Assembly (NCBI GenBank): GCA_011009095.1
Contig: VTPC01000895.1
Coordinates: 1 to 64,000 of the forward strand
DNA: 64,000 nucleotides
DNA from: Ignelater luminosus
Lineage: Eukaryota; Arthropoda; Insecta; Coleoptera; Elateridae
Reading direction: 5' to 3'
The notes beneath the pieces are model-generated. The model did no database searches. It was not told the origin of the DNA and worked only from the letters and a program-made list of their open reading frames with translations. Made by a program: the position numbers and the translations under genes. The stretch's first letter is position 1. Every line of letters begins with the position of its first letter. Shown here piece after piece: positions 1 to 13,539 of the stretch.

Positions 1-248
1 TAGCCCCAAGCGACTTCTTTTTGTTCCCTCATCTAAAAATTGCGCTCGGAGGACAAAGATTTTCGTCAAATGAACAATTATTTTGCAGAGAAAAATGCCG
101 AGTACTATTTGGACGGGTTACAGAGATGGGAGCATCGCTGGGAGAAGTGTGTAGAGTTACAAGGAGACTATGTTGAAAAATTAAAAAAAATTTTCAGAAA
201 AAATGTCTTGTATCTTTGTTAGGTCGGAAACTTTTCAGACCACCCTCG
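1..248 (+). mobile_element. mariner element, 3' end fragment (cut by the window edge)
   Basis: This is the last 248 bases of a mariner of the same family as the copy at 61186-62378. It matches 62111-62378 base for base except for about three substitutions and a 20-base deletion near position 71. It encodes the transposase C-terminus (for example residues NYFAEKNAEYYLDGLQRWEH) and ends in the terminal inverted repeat, read inward as CGAGGGTGGTCTGAAAAGTT, followed by a TA (249-250). The catalytic domain lies outside the window. The low divergence implies a fairly recent insertion. Confidence 0.93.
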
Positions 249-250
249 TA

Positions 251-1027
251 TACGACAACTTGGCGTAATAGTTATCAAAGAAAACTATACGGGCAGATGG
301 TTCACTGACAGCTTGAAGTAATTCAAGAACTACTTGGAAACCTAAAGGTAAATCAACCAGCTCCTTTGGAAACATGTGGTTAGGCACCACAATATGTGTC
401 GAATTTGCAGCAATCGAACTAACTTTCCCCCAATAAATTGCTTAGAGGAATAGTGACCATAACACTTTATCATAGCTCGTCTATTGACAGTTTGTCACGA
501 AACACTTCCCATTGCAAAAAATCTTTTTTAGCTTCTGCATGAGAGGGCGCAGCTTGAACACTTTGTCACATAGAATTGGAAACAATTGAAACATTTAGTA
601 CCGATTAATTTTGTCGAGTTAAAAAGAAATCAAGTTTTCCTTATTATTCAGAGTTACAAAAAAAAGACAAATGTGAGGTTAAACTGTCATAAAATCATAA
701 GCACATTAAGCGTTAATAAGATTTTACAAGCCGAGTTAATACATAAACAGCCCGGTTTACAATACTCAAACTGTCATTCTTCCATAGCCATATACGACCC
801 AAAAACATCGTGAACGCTGTCTACCTAGTCTGAACATGAAAACATCAAGTCATTTGTGAAAAGTAGATCTTAATATAAAGTAAAGTGTCCTTTCGACATA
901 TCTAATCACAGTATGATGGTTGTAAGAGGCAGCTGTTAATAACGTTAAGTATCTTCTTGAGAGCAATCAGAATTTTCGATCTAGCGTTTTCTAATATTAA
1001 TACTTTCCTTTGCTAAAATATTCTAAA
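251..1027. other. AT-rich stretch, no gene recognised
   Basis: The open frames here (longest 75 codons at 586-813) have no recognisable motif, no splice-site support and ordinary AT-rich composition. I see no repeat of note. Confidence 0.5.
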
Positions 1028-1650
1028 ATGGGGTCGTTTCCTAAAATATTATTTTTGCTTATTTGGGTTGCTTTCACTTTAAATTAACGCTCGCTTTTTT
1101 TCAGATTTTTTCTGCTTCTATTTTCACTTTTTTTTCAATTTAAAGTTTAAAAAAACTTTTCCCGCCACAAGTCTTTGACGATATGGCAACGCTAAAAACG
1201 GGAGTGCTGTCGGTAATATAGGAAGCGCTTAGAAGTTTGAATTTTATTGTTAAGGTTATGCGGTATTATGTTATTATATATATTATATTTACAACGTTTT
1301 ATACAAATACGCTAAACTCTAAATCACAAAACAATTGTCAATAACAGACGTAAAAAATACAGATAATTATTATCTTTGGTTGAAATCGACAAAGCGGAGA
1401 AACCCGACAACTAACGAACGACAGCAAAGACACAACAACGCGATTGCGACGTTGTCAGCTCTACTATTTGTACAGACCATCTACCGTGGAACTGTGACGT
1501 CAGTAGTAAAGAAAAATTATTTTATTTCCTTATAACTCTTTAGTTATCATATTACGGAAAATAATGTTAATGGATATTAACTATATATTCTGTCTAGAAT
1601 GATAATATCTGTTTAGATTTCAATAAATGCATTTCAGAAAACGACCCCAT
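1028..1650. mobile_element. Non-autonomous DNA transposon (MITE-like) with GGGGTCGTTT ends
   Basis: An inverted pair, ATGGGGTCGTTTCCTAAAAT at 1028 and its near complement ending at 1650, bounds about 620 bases with no transposase-like frame. This fits a non-autonomous cut-and-paste element. I cannot assign a superfamily, because no clear target duplication can be read beyond the shared AAT/ATT at the ends. Confidence 0.6.
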
Positions 1651-4522
1651 TGACATTTACATACTTCTTATTCACTCTGTCCTTATCGTCGAACGAAGCG
1701 TAATCTTGAATCCACGATAGCTTCTCCTAAGAACGCCTAGAAAACTCATGGTTTACTTTGTGAGTGATAACCTGACAGAGATACGAAATGGAGGAGAAGA
1801 CATAGCTCCTAGATACCTTTGCATATACGTAAAGGTAAGACAATTAAATTGTCATGCTATCCATGTGACAATCAAGGTAGGTTCGATTTCCGATAGATTT
1901 CCAAAACTTTTAGCCAAGTCTCACTTTAAAAATGTATCAGGCTTTTCGGGTCTGTCTTTCAGGCTCTACATGTCAATCAAATTCTCTGGCTTTTCCAGGA
2001 TTATTAGCATTCCAGCATTATTAAATGAAACTCGAACTGCAGCAGTTTTGAGAATTGTTTATACATATTTTCCGGAAATAACACTATTTTACAAGCATCA
2101 ACCACTGCCCAGTTGATTTGTTTCACATACGATGATTCGTCTTGCACAGAAATAATATCGGTACGTTTCGTCTGAACGTCACATACGACGTAGAAACTGG
2201 TTAACTACTGTCATGTCATCATCATCACAGAAAACCAGAATCCTTATTTTACCAGCTGTGATTTTTACTTTTGCAGAAATAATGATTCAAAGTTGGCCTT
2301 AATATCAATTATACTGAGGTAATTAATTATTCAAATAAAAACAAATTCATAGCTACTAAAGAAAAACCACAATCGTTGCGACCTCTACTGTTGTGAAGTA
2401 CGTTGTCAAAACCAATCAGAAGCGTATAGAAAGTTGCAAAATCGTCAGATCTGCAAATTTATTGCCAGCTCTGGCAACCATGAGTTGCAGCTGTCGTTCA
2501 CCTAAGTCCAAACGGGTATTGTTTATCCCAAACCGTTCGAATTGACTAGGCTACTTGGCGCGAGACGTTCTATCTTGGCGTTCGGATTTAACATCCGGAC
2601 ATGTTTCTTGGCCCCATATAGGCAACGACAATGTCACACTTGAGCGCTGCTACCACCAAATTTGTTCTATAGCGTTCGGTTTAGCAGGGTGAATTTGTAT
2701 GACGACTTATTCATTTCATCTTGGGCCAAATACTACGAATCTATTGATTTATGGCTTTCGGCATTAGCGCATTTTCTAAAAGTCAAATTTAGACAATTAA
2801 TATTTAGCAAAAATCACCTCAAGCATCATCCTGTTTTTATTGGCGACCCAAGTTAGCTTAGAGCATGTCGGAGCCTTTAAGTAAAAACTGTTTTCTCACC
2901 TCGGGGATTCCAAACCAAACGTGTTGGCCCCTCCTAGGGCTACAGAAATGACATGGTGAAGGATCCTAAGACGCCTTGAGCTGACTCTGTTTACGAAGTC
3001 AGTATTGTTGCTGTTTTTAGAAATTCCAGATAAAATCATCAAATTCCCTGATTTTTTTGCTATTTCCCTAATTCCATGACTTACCCTAATAAACCTGTTC
3101 GCTGACTTTTCCAGATTTTCCTCGTGTTCTAAGCGAGGCCGAACCCTGAATAATAATAATAACAATTGGGCCGAACCGAATTCATCCCAGTCGGTCTGGG
3201 CCTAAAAGTTTCAGTCCTTGCTCTAAAACTGTACCTAATTCCAAGGAACTGAGTTGAATTTACATATTTATTTTCGCTGCCTTTGAGTTAGAACGAAATT
3301 AGGATTCAAGAAGAATTTTATGTTTTTCCATATTCTTGAGCGCAAAATGTATCTTTAGATATGGATCTACATTTATATCATCCAATCAAGTTATCAAGCT
3401 CACGACATCAAACGCCCAAAATACAAAAAATTAAAAGTCAGCCATGGTCACCGGTAAATTCTTGATCAATCTCTAGAAAATAATTGTATGTCAAGTTCCA
3501 CGCTTAATTTTCCACTAAATATTTGCTTTAACTTGAATTAGGAGAGTTGGTTGTTCAAACTGACATCTTCTCAACATTTAGTGTAAGTCTACAGCTATTA
3601 TGCGTTCTCAGTTTTTTTGCATGAGGGTTAGCCATGGAGATTCACCCAATTTAGCAGTGTGAACATTAATTTTTTTAGTTTGAACGATTTTAGGTTAGAT
3701 TGTCAGCTTTATATAAAATGGAATTAACATCTTTAGTAAGTTATGATTATTATTACCGCTAATAACAGAAACAATATCAAATTGTTATGGGAATAATCTA
3801 TTTGCAAAAAGATATCCTCACTGTTTAAATATTTCTATAATAGGAAATAGACTTGGCAACGAGATTCTATTCTGTGCAGTGGCAGTGATTAGTTTTGAGG
3901 TTATCCAAGCTATACAACGAAATAATACTTAAAATACCTATTATGTATACAACTTAACAAACCAAAATTCATGGTCAACCTTCATGCAAAAGAAAACTGT
4001 GAAAAAAGCCAAGAAGAGATAAAGCAACTACTTACCAGATGTGCTAGACTTTTCAGAAGTGTAGTTCATGTCTAACCTCCAACAGCGCTTACGGTTTTTG
4101 TTTCACTGATCGCTTCTTGTTTTCTAAAACGAGACTGACCAACAAGACAATATCAGAAACCTATTTTTGCAAAAATCCTTTTATAAAACTATGAACTTTC
4201 TATTTATTTAATTAACCTTTCTTTTCAAAAGAAAAGCAATAATGCCTCTCTACAATATGAAAAAAAAGTCTTGGAATGCAATATTTCTTAGACATTTCGT
4301 TGTCTTTATTGGGTTAGTAAACGATAATCTATTAAATTAGCGGAATTCTTGGTATTTCTTACTGTACTTCTAACAACTAATAGGTTGTAGGAAGGTTGTC
4401 GCGTGTTCTTTCCAAAACAAAAATTCAATTATTAGTCCTGCGTTTAAAAATAACCCGCCCCCAAATACAACTCGAGAACGACATATAAGAGGAAAACGGT
4501 ATAGATGAGATGAAAAATACTA
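1651..4522. other. Gene-free stretch with repeat scraps
   Basis: No host gene is recognised. At about 1930-1990 there is a scrap of the GC-rich repeat also seen at 18216-18245 and 19800-19860 (shared text AAAAATGTATC then GGGTCT). At 2896-3190 a minus-strand frame of 89 codons overlaps low-complexity text of the CCCTGATTTTT/TTCCCTAATTCC kind that is common in insect transposons. I read it as repeat rather than gene. Confidence 0.4.
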
Positions 4523-4684
4523 CCGTGTGAGCGAAAGAAAACGAAGTCAAAGTTAGCCACAACCAGTATGATGTGTCAACACTGTTTAGACAGCAGACAG
4601 CTAATAAACAAACAACCTATCAAGCCACAACTATCAATAGCTGTCTTAAGCAGTCATGGCTAACTTTGACTTTGCTCACGCGGT
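4523..4684. repeat. Inverted repeat around a short spacer (MITE remnant?)
   Basis: AGTCAAAGTTAGCCA at about 4543-4558 is inverted at 4655-4670 (TGGCTAACTTTGACT), and both arms continue outward to GTGAGC / GCTCAC. The arms are about 30 bases with an approximately 95-base loop. This may be a short foldback element, or two ends of a larger decayed one. Confidence 0.5.
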
Positions 4685-7179
4685 GCTCAATATTAAAAAC
4701 GAAAAAGGCGTCGATTCTTTCATAGGTGCCGCTGCCATAGCACATGTTAATAATGTTAATTTAACCTCAACTTCAGTCTCTTCTCAGCACATATCTGTGG
4801 AATCAATGACTGGAGCCGTGTTCTATTGGAGAATTAGTCAAATCAGGTAGTTTTTCTCTACCAAGAGTTGAGCAAAGTAAAGTTCAAAAACAAGGTCGCC
4901 TGCGGCGGCCAGTGGTCGGATAACACAAACTCGTCGTGCTATAGACAATTTTAATATGCTGTCGCAGAATAAATTTAGACCTTCATCCCAAACCATTCTC
5001 TCATGTAAAATCATTGAAAATTAAAATTAGGAAATAATGTTATCGTGTAGCCACTATCGCATGTCGATAAAGCACTAATAGAAAATTAATTCCAGGAATT
5101 CATAACTAGTGTTGATATTAAATATTATTCATATGTGCGTGTCTTAAATGCAATCAACATGTGTGTTTTTATGGTTGCGGTTACAATATTTAATGTTAGG
5201 AAATTTGCCACAACTCACAAAGGGAAAGAAAAGAGTCAAATTCATTTTAGAAATTGCCCGTCGTGTCGCGATATCAAGAAAGAAGCAACAAAAAGAATAT
5301 AAAGAAGCGTTCTATTTTACGACCTTTTTTTTGTAGTGTATTTCGTTAGTGAAACGCATCTTTTGTTATCTGCAAAAATAACGAATCCTTTTGTAGATGT
5401 CCATCAAATCAAATAAACTGGGTGATTTTATTCTTCCGAAATTTTGTATTCGCAACTTTTTTTGTCGAGCTGCATTTTACAAACGCAAAGACGAAATGTC
5501 GAAAGATTACTGCGAAACAGGTTGGACGTCACATTTCTGTGCAGATAAAATAATGTGTTTGTATGTACGCGGTGCCAAAATATCTACTTAACGGATCTTT
5601 ATTGTTCATTAAATAAACTCGATTATTCAGCAAATAACAATGACGCTGCGTTTCCCTAAACAACTTCAAAACGTTATGGAAGAAATGTTGTCTAAAATGA
5701 TAAAAAGTCCAATATATGCAAGATTACAATATGAACATTTTTAATTATTTTTCTCTCAACTCGATTATTTTTTAAGTACAGTTTTTATATGACAATCAAG
5801 AGGAAGAAGCAAGATTCAATTCAACTCAACAATGTAATAATTAATAAGCCACACCTAGTATAACTAGGTGCACACAATACGCATATTAAGATTAAGATCT
5901 AGGATCTTGAATCATCGCTTATACCCACCACCGGCTGCGAATGTTATTCCCGCGCTCATCTTATAATTAGTTATTGCGTATTCTAGTGAATCACAAATGC
6001 ACACACATCTACATGTCAGAGCTAGTTTTATCCTAGTTTGGCAACAAACCAAATATATTGGAATGAGAACGCTTTACCACAGTAATTCTAATTACCCACT
6101 TAAGGGTAAAGTCTAGAAATTGTCTTCCATTCATTATTATCAAACATAGAAATCCACATTAATTTCGGTTGAGAATAAATCGTCAAGCACATTCTAACGA
6201 AGTTAAATTCCGATTTCAAATTCACCCGATTTGAATATAATGATTGTTTGATTTGATTTTAGCGAAACTTTACACCTTGTTTCATAAATTAATGAATCTT
6301 TAATGCATGTAGGCAGCAATCTCTGACCTATCTTAGAAAACCCACAGAACTAATCAGTAATCGCTAGAATCTTGTTATATAGCAGGTGGTGTTGACAGTG
6401 CTCTAATTTCCCCGAATCTTATTAATTTCTATCATCACTACTAAAATTCAAAAAGAAAATCAATAAAGCCTTCTAATACGGGCTGCAGAAGTGACTATGT
6501 AATACGAAATTAACAATATAGAACCTTTAAACACAATTTCTTGCTCAATTTGGTGTGATAGTAAGTACTAATTATTTATTATTAACTGTAAACACAACTT
6601 AGACATCAGGAATTCTCAATTTAATTTTTCATTGTTCGGATAGTTCCTTAGCTAAACCGATAAAAATCAGTTTAAGTTAGGAAGTAATATTGTTAGAGAA
6701 CAGCTTTGTTAGTCCTTACCTAATATTCTGTTCATTTTTAAACTTCTGAGAATGAAAATCAATCTAATTCACTTGTCGTTCAAAAGTCCAAAACGAAGAT
6801 AGCACCTCAAGTCAAGAACTTAATTAAATATCTGACGTCACTGATACAGTGCCTGTCCTTTCAGTTTTTACGGCATCTGAACAAAATGGTGTTTCCCAAG
6901 TTGACTCTTCTGCATTAACGCTATTGCATCGAAGAGCTCGACTGATTGGTTCCTTCACATCAGAAGACAGTCAATATTCCTGAAATCGATTGCTTTCTTA
7001 GAAATTATCTTATTACTATAGATAGATGCTACCACAATGAATATATAAGTTCTATCATTTTCTGTGGAGCCCATTTTACACCAAGGAGCACCCCAACATT
7101 TGAATTTCCTTTAAAGAGAACATAGAAAGTTCTGTGCAACTAATTAAGTAATTATAAAAATAAAAACACTATTGCACTT
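4685..7179. other. AT-rich stretch, no gene recognised
   Basis: Short open frames at 4656-4850, 5148-5336 and 5397-5591 show no known motif. A perfect short palindrome (CACCTAGTATAACTAGGTG) lies near 5853. No exon with convincing splice sites was found. Confidence 0.4.
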
Positions 7180-10100
7180 ATAGTGTTCGTCTTGTTCTTC
7201 GTCTTCGCTTCTTCACTTTCTTACCGCCACAGCAGTGAAACCCAATCATCAGACAATCCATTAAGCAGAGTAAACGGCAGCTCTTAACCTCAAAATAGCT
7301 TTCCCTGCAAAGGTTTTAAAAAGCCTTTATTTTTATTTACATTCATCTTTTCGATTTCCGGTATCGGCCGCCATAGGCGGCCCATTCAAAAACTCCGACG
7401 CGTTAGCTTTGGCATTCAAAATATCAGCCCGCAAAGCAACGGTCTCGTTATTCATTTTTGAATGCATATTTTGGCTTTGTTGTGGTTTTTGCAGATAAGC
7501 CCATCAAAAATCCCAAAACGCTATTCTTAATTTTAAGACGCTTTTACCCCAAAAAAAGCTTGGGTGAAAGCAGAGCATCTTTTCGATTGCTGAAACTTTA
7601 AAGCGTTATCTCCAACCTTGTCTTAGCATCTAAAGAGACTGTCACCATGAAGAACAAAATTTGACCGTTAAGCACTTCGTGCAAAATAGTGGAAAGTAAC
7701 TCTTAGTTTTCCTCAAGAAGATAGAGAAAGCAAAAAAGCATTTTTTTAATGCACCTTTTCGTTTTCTGCTGTCGCCAAAACGAATGCAACCCTACCATTA
7801 ACTGCAATAGATAACAGTGGAACGCGACGTGAACCATCCAGTCGCTCATTCTATTTTCTCGTTTCCTCATAGTCTTTGAAAACAAACTCCGATCGTTCAT
7901 CGTCTTGTTCAGGAGAGTGAAGTTATTAAAACTTATAAAAGATTTAAAAGAAACCGCACTTCGCACTTCGATTCTTTTCTAAATGCATCTTTTGGTTTTC
8001 TGGTATCACAGAAGAAGTCGTAGCCTAATTAACGTATTAACCGCCGTCGCCGTTGACATCCCACTCCAAAAATCTCGAAGACCTCCCATTAACCTTAAGA
8101 TAATTTTACAAGAGTTTGAAAAAGAGCAAGAAGCGCGACATGAGCTCTCCCAGGCTTCCTATAGGCAGGTACAAGATGGTTCAAACAGGAAAGCGCAAAG
8201 CACGACGTGAAGCATTCCGTGCTTAATTCTTTTGTGCTAGATTTCTTCCTAAATGCGTCGCGGTCGAGAGCTCATCAAGTGAAGTCCGAATCTTAAGCGA
8301 TGTGTTTGAAGTGAAAAGCAACTCTTTTAAGTCCAAAAGTTTTAAAAACAGGATTGCAAGATGTCTCGTGTTTTTTTTTGATATGTTTTAACTTTGTTAC
8401 GCGGCTCATAATTTTGGGTCTATAGTAATTCTCTCTAATTGGCTATGTAGCTGTTGAGAATAAAGATTATTATTATTATTAATCTTTTAGTAAATACGTC
8501 CTTTTGTCTTTTGGTGTCACCAGAGAAGTCACAGCCGAATCGTTGGCTGCCGCGGGCGTCCCATTCTACTGTCCCAAATACCTACCATTAATCTTAGGAT
8601 GGCTTTACTTGAAGTTCAAAATCGTCTTGTAGCTCATCCTATTTTGGCCCTTTTTTCCGTCGCTATAGAGGATGATTAGATATTCTTGATCGATAGAGTA
8701 AAGATAGTTTTCACTAAAGCGCAACTGTCCCGTTCCTGTTTCATTTTTCAATGCACCTCATCGTTTCTTGGAATCGCCATGGAAAACCCTTCGAGAAAAT
8801 CCCAAAACGTTATGCATCAACTTACTAATTACACTTTCAAGGTTGGAAACAAGCAGCGCGACATGGACTGTGCCATGTTTAAACAGTTGAGTTTTTTCAT
8901 CGCATTGGAAGGTAAAGCCTTGAACGACAGAAAGAGTCCACGATTTCTCTAAGTTATATTTAGTGTTCCCTAACAATGTTTAAAGTTTAACGATGCGTTT
9001 CGTGTTCAGTTTTTCTTTTTCTAAATGCATCTTGTTTTCCAAAGAAACTAGTCGATTCCAATAGAAAGCTTCTAATCCCTACCAGCAACCATTTTGGAAC
9101 ATTCATTTTCTTTTTTGCGTCGCCATGGTGATTGAAATCCAAACGTTAGAAGTTTTTGTTTGACAAGCCCAAAATAGTTATCCTTAAGGAAGTTCAAAGA
9201 AAACTTTTCGCACTTCGATTCTTTTTTAAATGCACCTTTTGGTTTTCTGGTATCACAGAAGAAGCCGCAGCCTATTTCACTACTGCCAGGAAAAAACCAG
9301 ATAAGTATAAAATGCCTCTTTGTTAAAAAACGACGAAAAACCACTTTTTTAATGCGATTTTGCAAAGGTCCATAACTTTATAAAAACAAATTTATCCAGG
9401 TTGAATTTTTGATTTATCTTGTCTTTTGCCGTCGGTACCGTTGACGTCCCATTCAAAAACCCTGAAGATCTACCATTGACCTTAGGATAATTTTACAAGA
9501 GTTTGAAAAAGAGCAAGCACGAAACACGACACGAGCTGTCCCATGCTTTCTAGATGGTTTTCCCGAAGAAGGTGCAAAACAGGAAAGCGCAAATCACACA
9601 TGAAGCGTCCCTTCTTAATTCTTTTGTAAATGTGTTCTGGAACTTAAGACGCCCTACTATTAGCCTTAGAATAGTTCCATGCTTCCTAGATTTCTAGTCT
9701 TCGCATTGTATTAGAGAAAGAAACCCAAACGTTAGGTAGTTCATTGGGAAGGGCAAGAGAGATTCTCAAGTGCAAAATAGTTAGACGCCATAAGCATCTT
9801 GGAACTTAAGACGCCTGCGCATACCATTAATCTTTTTTTCTTGGCGTACTAGAGGAGGAAACCCGGACGTTAAGTGGACTGTTTGGAACAGCAAGAACGA
9901 TTATCAAACACAAGATGGTTTTCCTTAAGAAGAGTTCAGAAACAAAAAAGCGCAAAGGACAAAGGACAAAATAAACCTCGTAAACGTCCCGTACTGGAAC
10001 TTGAGACACCCTACTTATTAATCTTACGATAGTTTCACCTAAGAAGGTTTAGGTTTAAAACAGGCAAACGTTAGGCTGTCTGTTTGGGAAAATGAGAACA

Positions 10101-10760
10101 ACCCTGAAGTTTTTCCTAAGAAACTTTAATATAAAGAAACCCAAATCACAACATGAGCAAGAATGGACAAGTTCGTTTGGAAGAGTGAAGGGCGACTCTT
10201 TAAATTCCAATTAATTTTTCTGAAGATTTCTTTTCTTAAATGCATGAAGAATACTCCAACCATTAACCATTCGATAGTTTTATCTGAGAAGGTTCAAAAC
10301 AGAGAAGTGCAACATGAGCATAGAGGAAAAAGTCTGAACGTTAAAAACTTTGTTTGGGAGAGCAAAGAAAATTTAGTAATACGGAGTTCAAAGTCAAAGA
10401 AATCTGAACGCAATGAGGTGTCCCGTACTTCATTTTTTTGTGTTGTCGGAAGAGGTACAGTTCAACCATTGGCTTGCTTATGTGTCCCATTCGAAAGTTC
10501 CAAAGCTCTTTTATTAACATTTAACATTAAAAAGTAACAGAGCAAAGTAAAGTGTTACACACGGACCACGTTAAGCTTCATTTGTAAATGCATGTTTGCG
10601 TTTTTCCTTTCTTCTCTCGAACCGCTATCCTTACTACGAGAGAAAACAGCTTTTTTTCTAAAAAGGTTAAAAAGAGAAAACTCCATTATATTTAATTGAT
10701 CTTCATTTTCTTGTTTCCTTCTTTCTCGTAGAGGGCGAAGCCTAACCACTGGCCATGATA
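7180..10760. repeat. Block of diverged direct repeats
   Basis: Related segments recur in the same orientation. The segment at 7971-8028 (text TTTTGGTTTTCTGGTATCAC) is close to 9219-9278. The segment at 8041-8235 (text TTTTACAAGAGTTTGAAAAA) is close to 9428-9630. Weaker relatives occur at 7740-7870, 8500-8640 and 10130-10540. By eye the best pairs are roughly 75-80% identical. Phrases such as TAAATGCA(C/T)CTT recur throughout. No transposase or reverse transcriptase frame was seen, so the block looks like an old complex satellite or a nest of one non-coding repeat family. Confidence 0.65.
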
Positions 10761-11939
10761 GAGTTCGTTAGAAGAGTGCAAAACAGAGCTTTATCACAGC
10801 AAGAGAATAAAATGCTTATGCTTTCAGAATCAAAATAGCTTATCTATGTCTGTAACTACTTACCATGTCTAGAACAAAGTCCAACTCGCCTTCGAAGGAT
10901 CTGCACTGAACTGTTCAGACTTATCTTGGAGAATGAAGTTCATGTACTTTAGAATTGCAATAATATGGTTAAAGAAGAATTTTTTGTTTCGCATATGTAG
11001 CTAGGATCCTTCAATGAAACATTTTTTTTAAATCGAGTTTAAAAGAGTGTAACGCTCCCAGTGATATTTCTACAAATATGAAAGTATAATTTGAGGTCAA
11101 ATACATGCATTGGCTTTTTTCCAAACAAAGATAACAAAATTGTCTAAAAACAGATTTTACATTCTCGCTAACAAATACGTTCAAAATATTTACGTTCAAT
11201 TGTACCTGCTGCTTCTCTCATGTTTCTTTTCATTAAACAGAGGACTTGAAGAAGCTAAGTAATACGAAAAATGGAATAATACAGAAACCAAGAAAGCACG
11301 ATTTCATCTCGATTCATATAATTAATTCTTGAAAGCAAGGAGGGAAATTATTATTTTTCTACCGAATCTTAAATATTGAAGTAGCAGGAAAGTAAATAAA
11401 ACACAGAAAAAAATAAAGGGAGGGAGGTAGAAAGAGATTCAAATTGAGGTCAACATATCAAGCTATGATGCATACATTTTCAGCTATTTCAATTGCAAAT
11501 AACTCAATTTTAATATTCTAGCATAAATTAAAGAGTATGCATCAGTAGGTAGGTGTAAAATGTAAATGTGCCCGCCTGTCTGAATATCACCATCAATACA
11601 AGCAATCAGTTCTATATTACAGTTGTAACAAGCGTTTAAAAATCAAAAATTGAAATTATTCCTTTTCATTCAAAGTCGATATGAGTGAAACCGTTTTTTC
11701 TTTTGGAATTAAATCTGTTTATCTGAGTTTAAAGCGTAATTAAGAGGTCAATACACCCAAAAAATAGTGGAATTTAGATAAAATCAAAGCGCAAGCATTT
11801 CATGCAAGCAGATGATGATGTTGCGTTATTTTTAATTCGAAAGCTTGATTTGCGGAAATGAATGATTTTTAGAGATGTGTTAAAGGCATTATTTTAGAAA
11901 CGTCAAGTGTTTTACTACGCATACAATATAATAATATCG
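10761..11939. other. AT-rich stretch, no gene recognised
   Basis: I see only simple AT-rich sequence. The 62-codon minus frame at 11011-11199 has no recognisable feature. Confidence 0.4.
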
Positions 11940-11944
11940 CTTTT

Positions 11945-12360
11945 GGCTAAAACAGGTCAAGATAAAAAGAAAACGGTGATTTTTTAGATTATATACTACA
12001 TTATATAATTAGGGGTCCCACAAGGAAGTGGGTTCGGACCTGTTTTGTTATTTTAAATTCTTATTTCAATTGAGATTCCCGAACATCAAGTTAATTTTTT
12101 AGTTTCTATTAAAATCGGTCGCAATAATAAGGGTTGAATTGCAGGAGACTATTTCACGAGACCAGATTAAAAGAAAAGAAATATTAATAGCGTCTGTTGG
12201 TTAATTTTAAATGGCATAGTTTATAGCACAATAAATCAATACGTAATTAGCAATAAAATCCCAGTAATTTAAATTGTAGCAAACTAATTAGATAACAATA
12301 AAAAGTTAAAGAGGTCATATACTTAGATATAAAGACTGACTTTTTCTTTTTTAATTATAC
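11945..12360 (+). mobile_element. LINE reverse transcriptase fragment (jockey/CR1-like), decayed
   Basis: The plus strand reads LGVPQGSGFGPVLLF at 12009-12053. This is the conserved reverse transcriptase block usually seen as LGVPQGSVLGPLLF in jockey/CR1-type LINEs. WLKQVKIKRKR lies just upstream (the position of WFKSYLSNRKQ in intact copies). About 330 bases downstream, VIYLDIKTDFF resembles the VKYLGIYID block. Stops and frame changes are frequent, so only a remnant remains; 5' and 3' ends cannot be placed. Confidence 0.6.
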
Positions 12361-13539
12361 AATTTCAGAATTCGCTATTAAATCAATCATTTCGACAATA
12401 AAATTCGCGTGAAATATCTGGCATGTGAATAAAATATTTTCGCCGTTAACAACATGATACATCTAGTTTACATAGATTAGAGTATCCATGGAATTTTTAT
12501 AAAGACATTAATGTTATAAATCTGTATATAGACCGAACGGAGGTCGTAGTTTACCCTACATCATCGAGTACAAGAAAAAATTGTGTTTGTAGTGAAAGTA
12601 CACTAATAGACATACGCAAAAAGCCTGGTATGGCTAAAAATGCATGCTATAGAAGAAGATGTCACCTATGGTATATTTTAATATTTCTTTCGTTTTTGTA
12701 CTCGATCACATAACGTAAATAAACTGCCTCAAACACTTACCTTTTGAGTCGTCTGCTAGGGGGTTACGGCGGAGTGTGGAAAAGAAGACCAAGTTTTTTG
12801 GTCAATACTAATCATGGCAATGTTACCATCCATGTACCTATTTACTTAGAACCAGGCCAGTGAATTTTAGGCACGCCAGGGTCTACTGCAGTACTTTTAT
12901 TACAAACACTCAATACTCGACTGTCCAAGTTTCAAAAGGTCATTTTGGAATTTCTGGAACCTTTATAACGATCGTCAACGGCAGCAGGTCATTACTTCAA
13001 GTAAACTGTGGCCCATATCAGTTTAAGAATTAAAAAAATTAAAAGTGATCGATCTCCTACCATCTTCCTATAGTCAGAACTCTCAGAACAGTTCGGTTGT
13101 TACAATCAATTTGAACAACTGAGAGAGCGATACTTCTTGATTTGAAGGACCCAACTACTTTAACCAAAGCAATTTGTTGAAACGCCAAGAACCTTGAAGA
13201 TGATGCGATGTAAGGCGTTTCAAAATGATGTAAGACTGATACTGATACAGTTCTAGAAAGTCTGTGAAACCGAGACCAAACCAATTCTTATATTACCAAA
13301 ACAGAAAACCGCATCAAAACAACTTTTTTTTTTTACTTAGGAATGAAACTATCAAACAGGTCCAAGCAACGATTTTTTATTTTTCTGCCAAAATGAGAAA
13401 TCAAAATGGAAAAAAAGAACTCCATACAATTTGGACCCTCAGTAAAATTGGCTGATACTTAAGTTCTCTCTTCTTAATTTACTGATCAAAAGTCTCCATG
13501 GGTACAAAGCTAGTTTTCTTTTTGCTACGATCGTTCTCA
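12361..13539. other. Gene-free stretch left of the assembly gap
   Basis: No gene recognised. A GATACTGATACAGTT..AGAAAGTCTGT phrase at about 13242 recurs in similar form at about 14226, so the sequences flanking the gap belong to one repeat family. A minus-strand donor-like AAAAG/GTAAGTG at about 12737-12750 has no partner. Confidence 0.35.

Noticed and set aside
12737-12800. Good-looking minus-strand splice donor (AAAAG/GTAAGTG) with an open frame before it
   Set aside because: No matching acceptor or neighbouring exon was found, and the frame is only about 20 codons. Isolated donors occur by chance.
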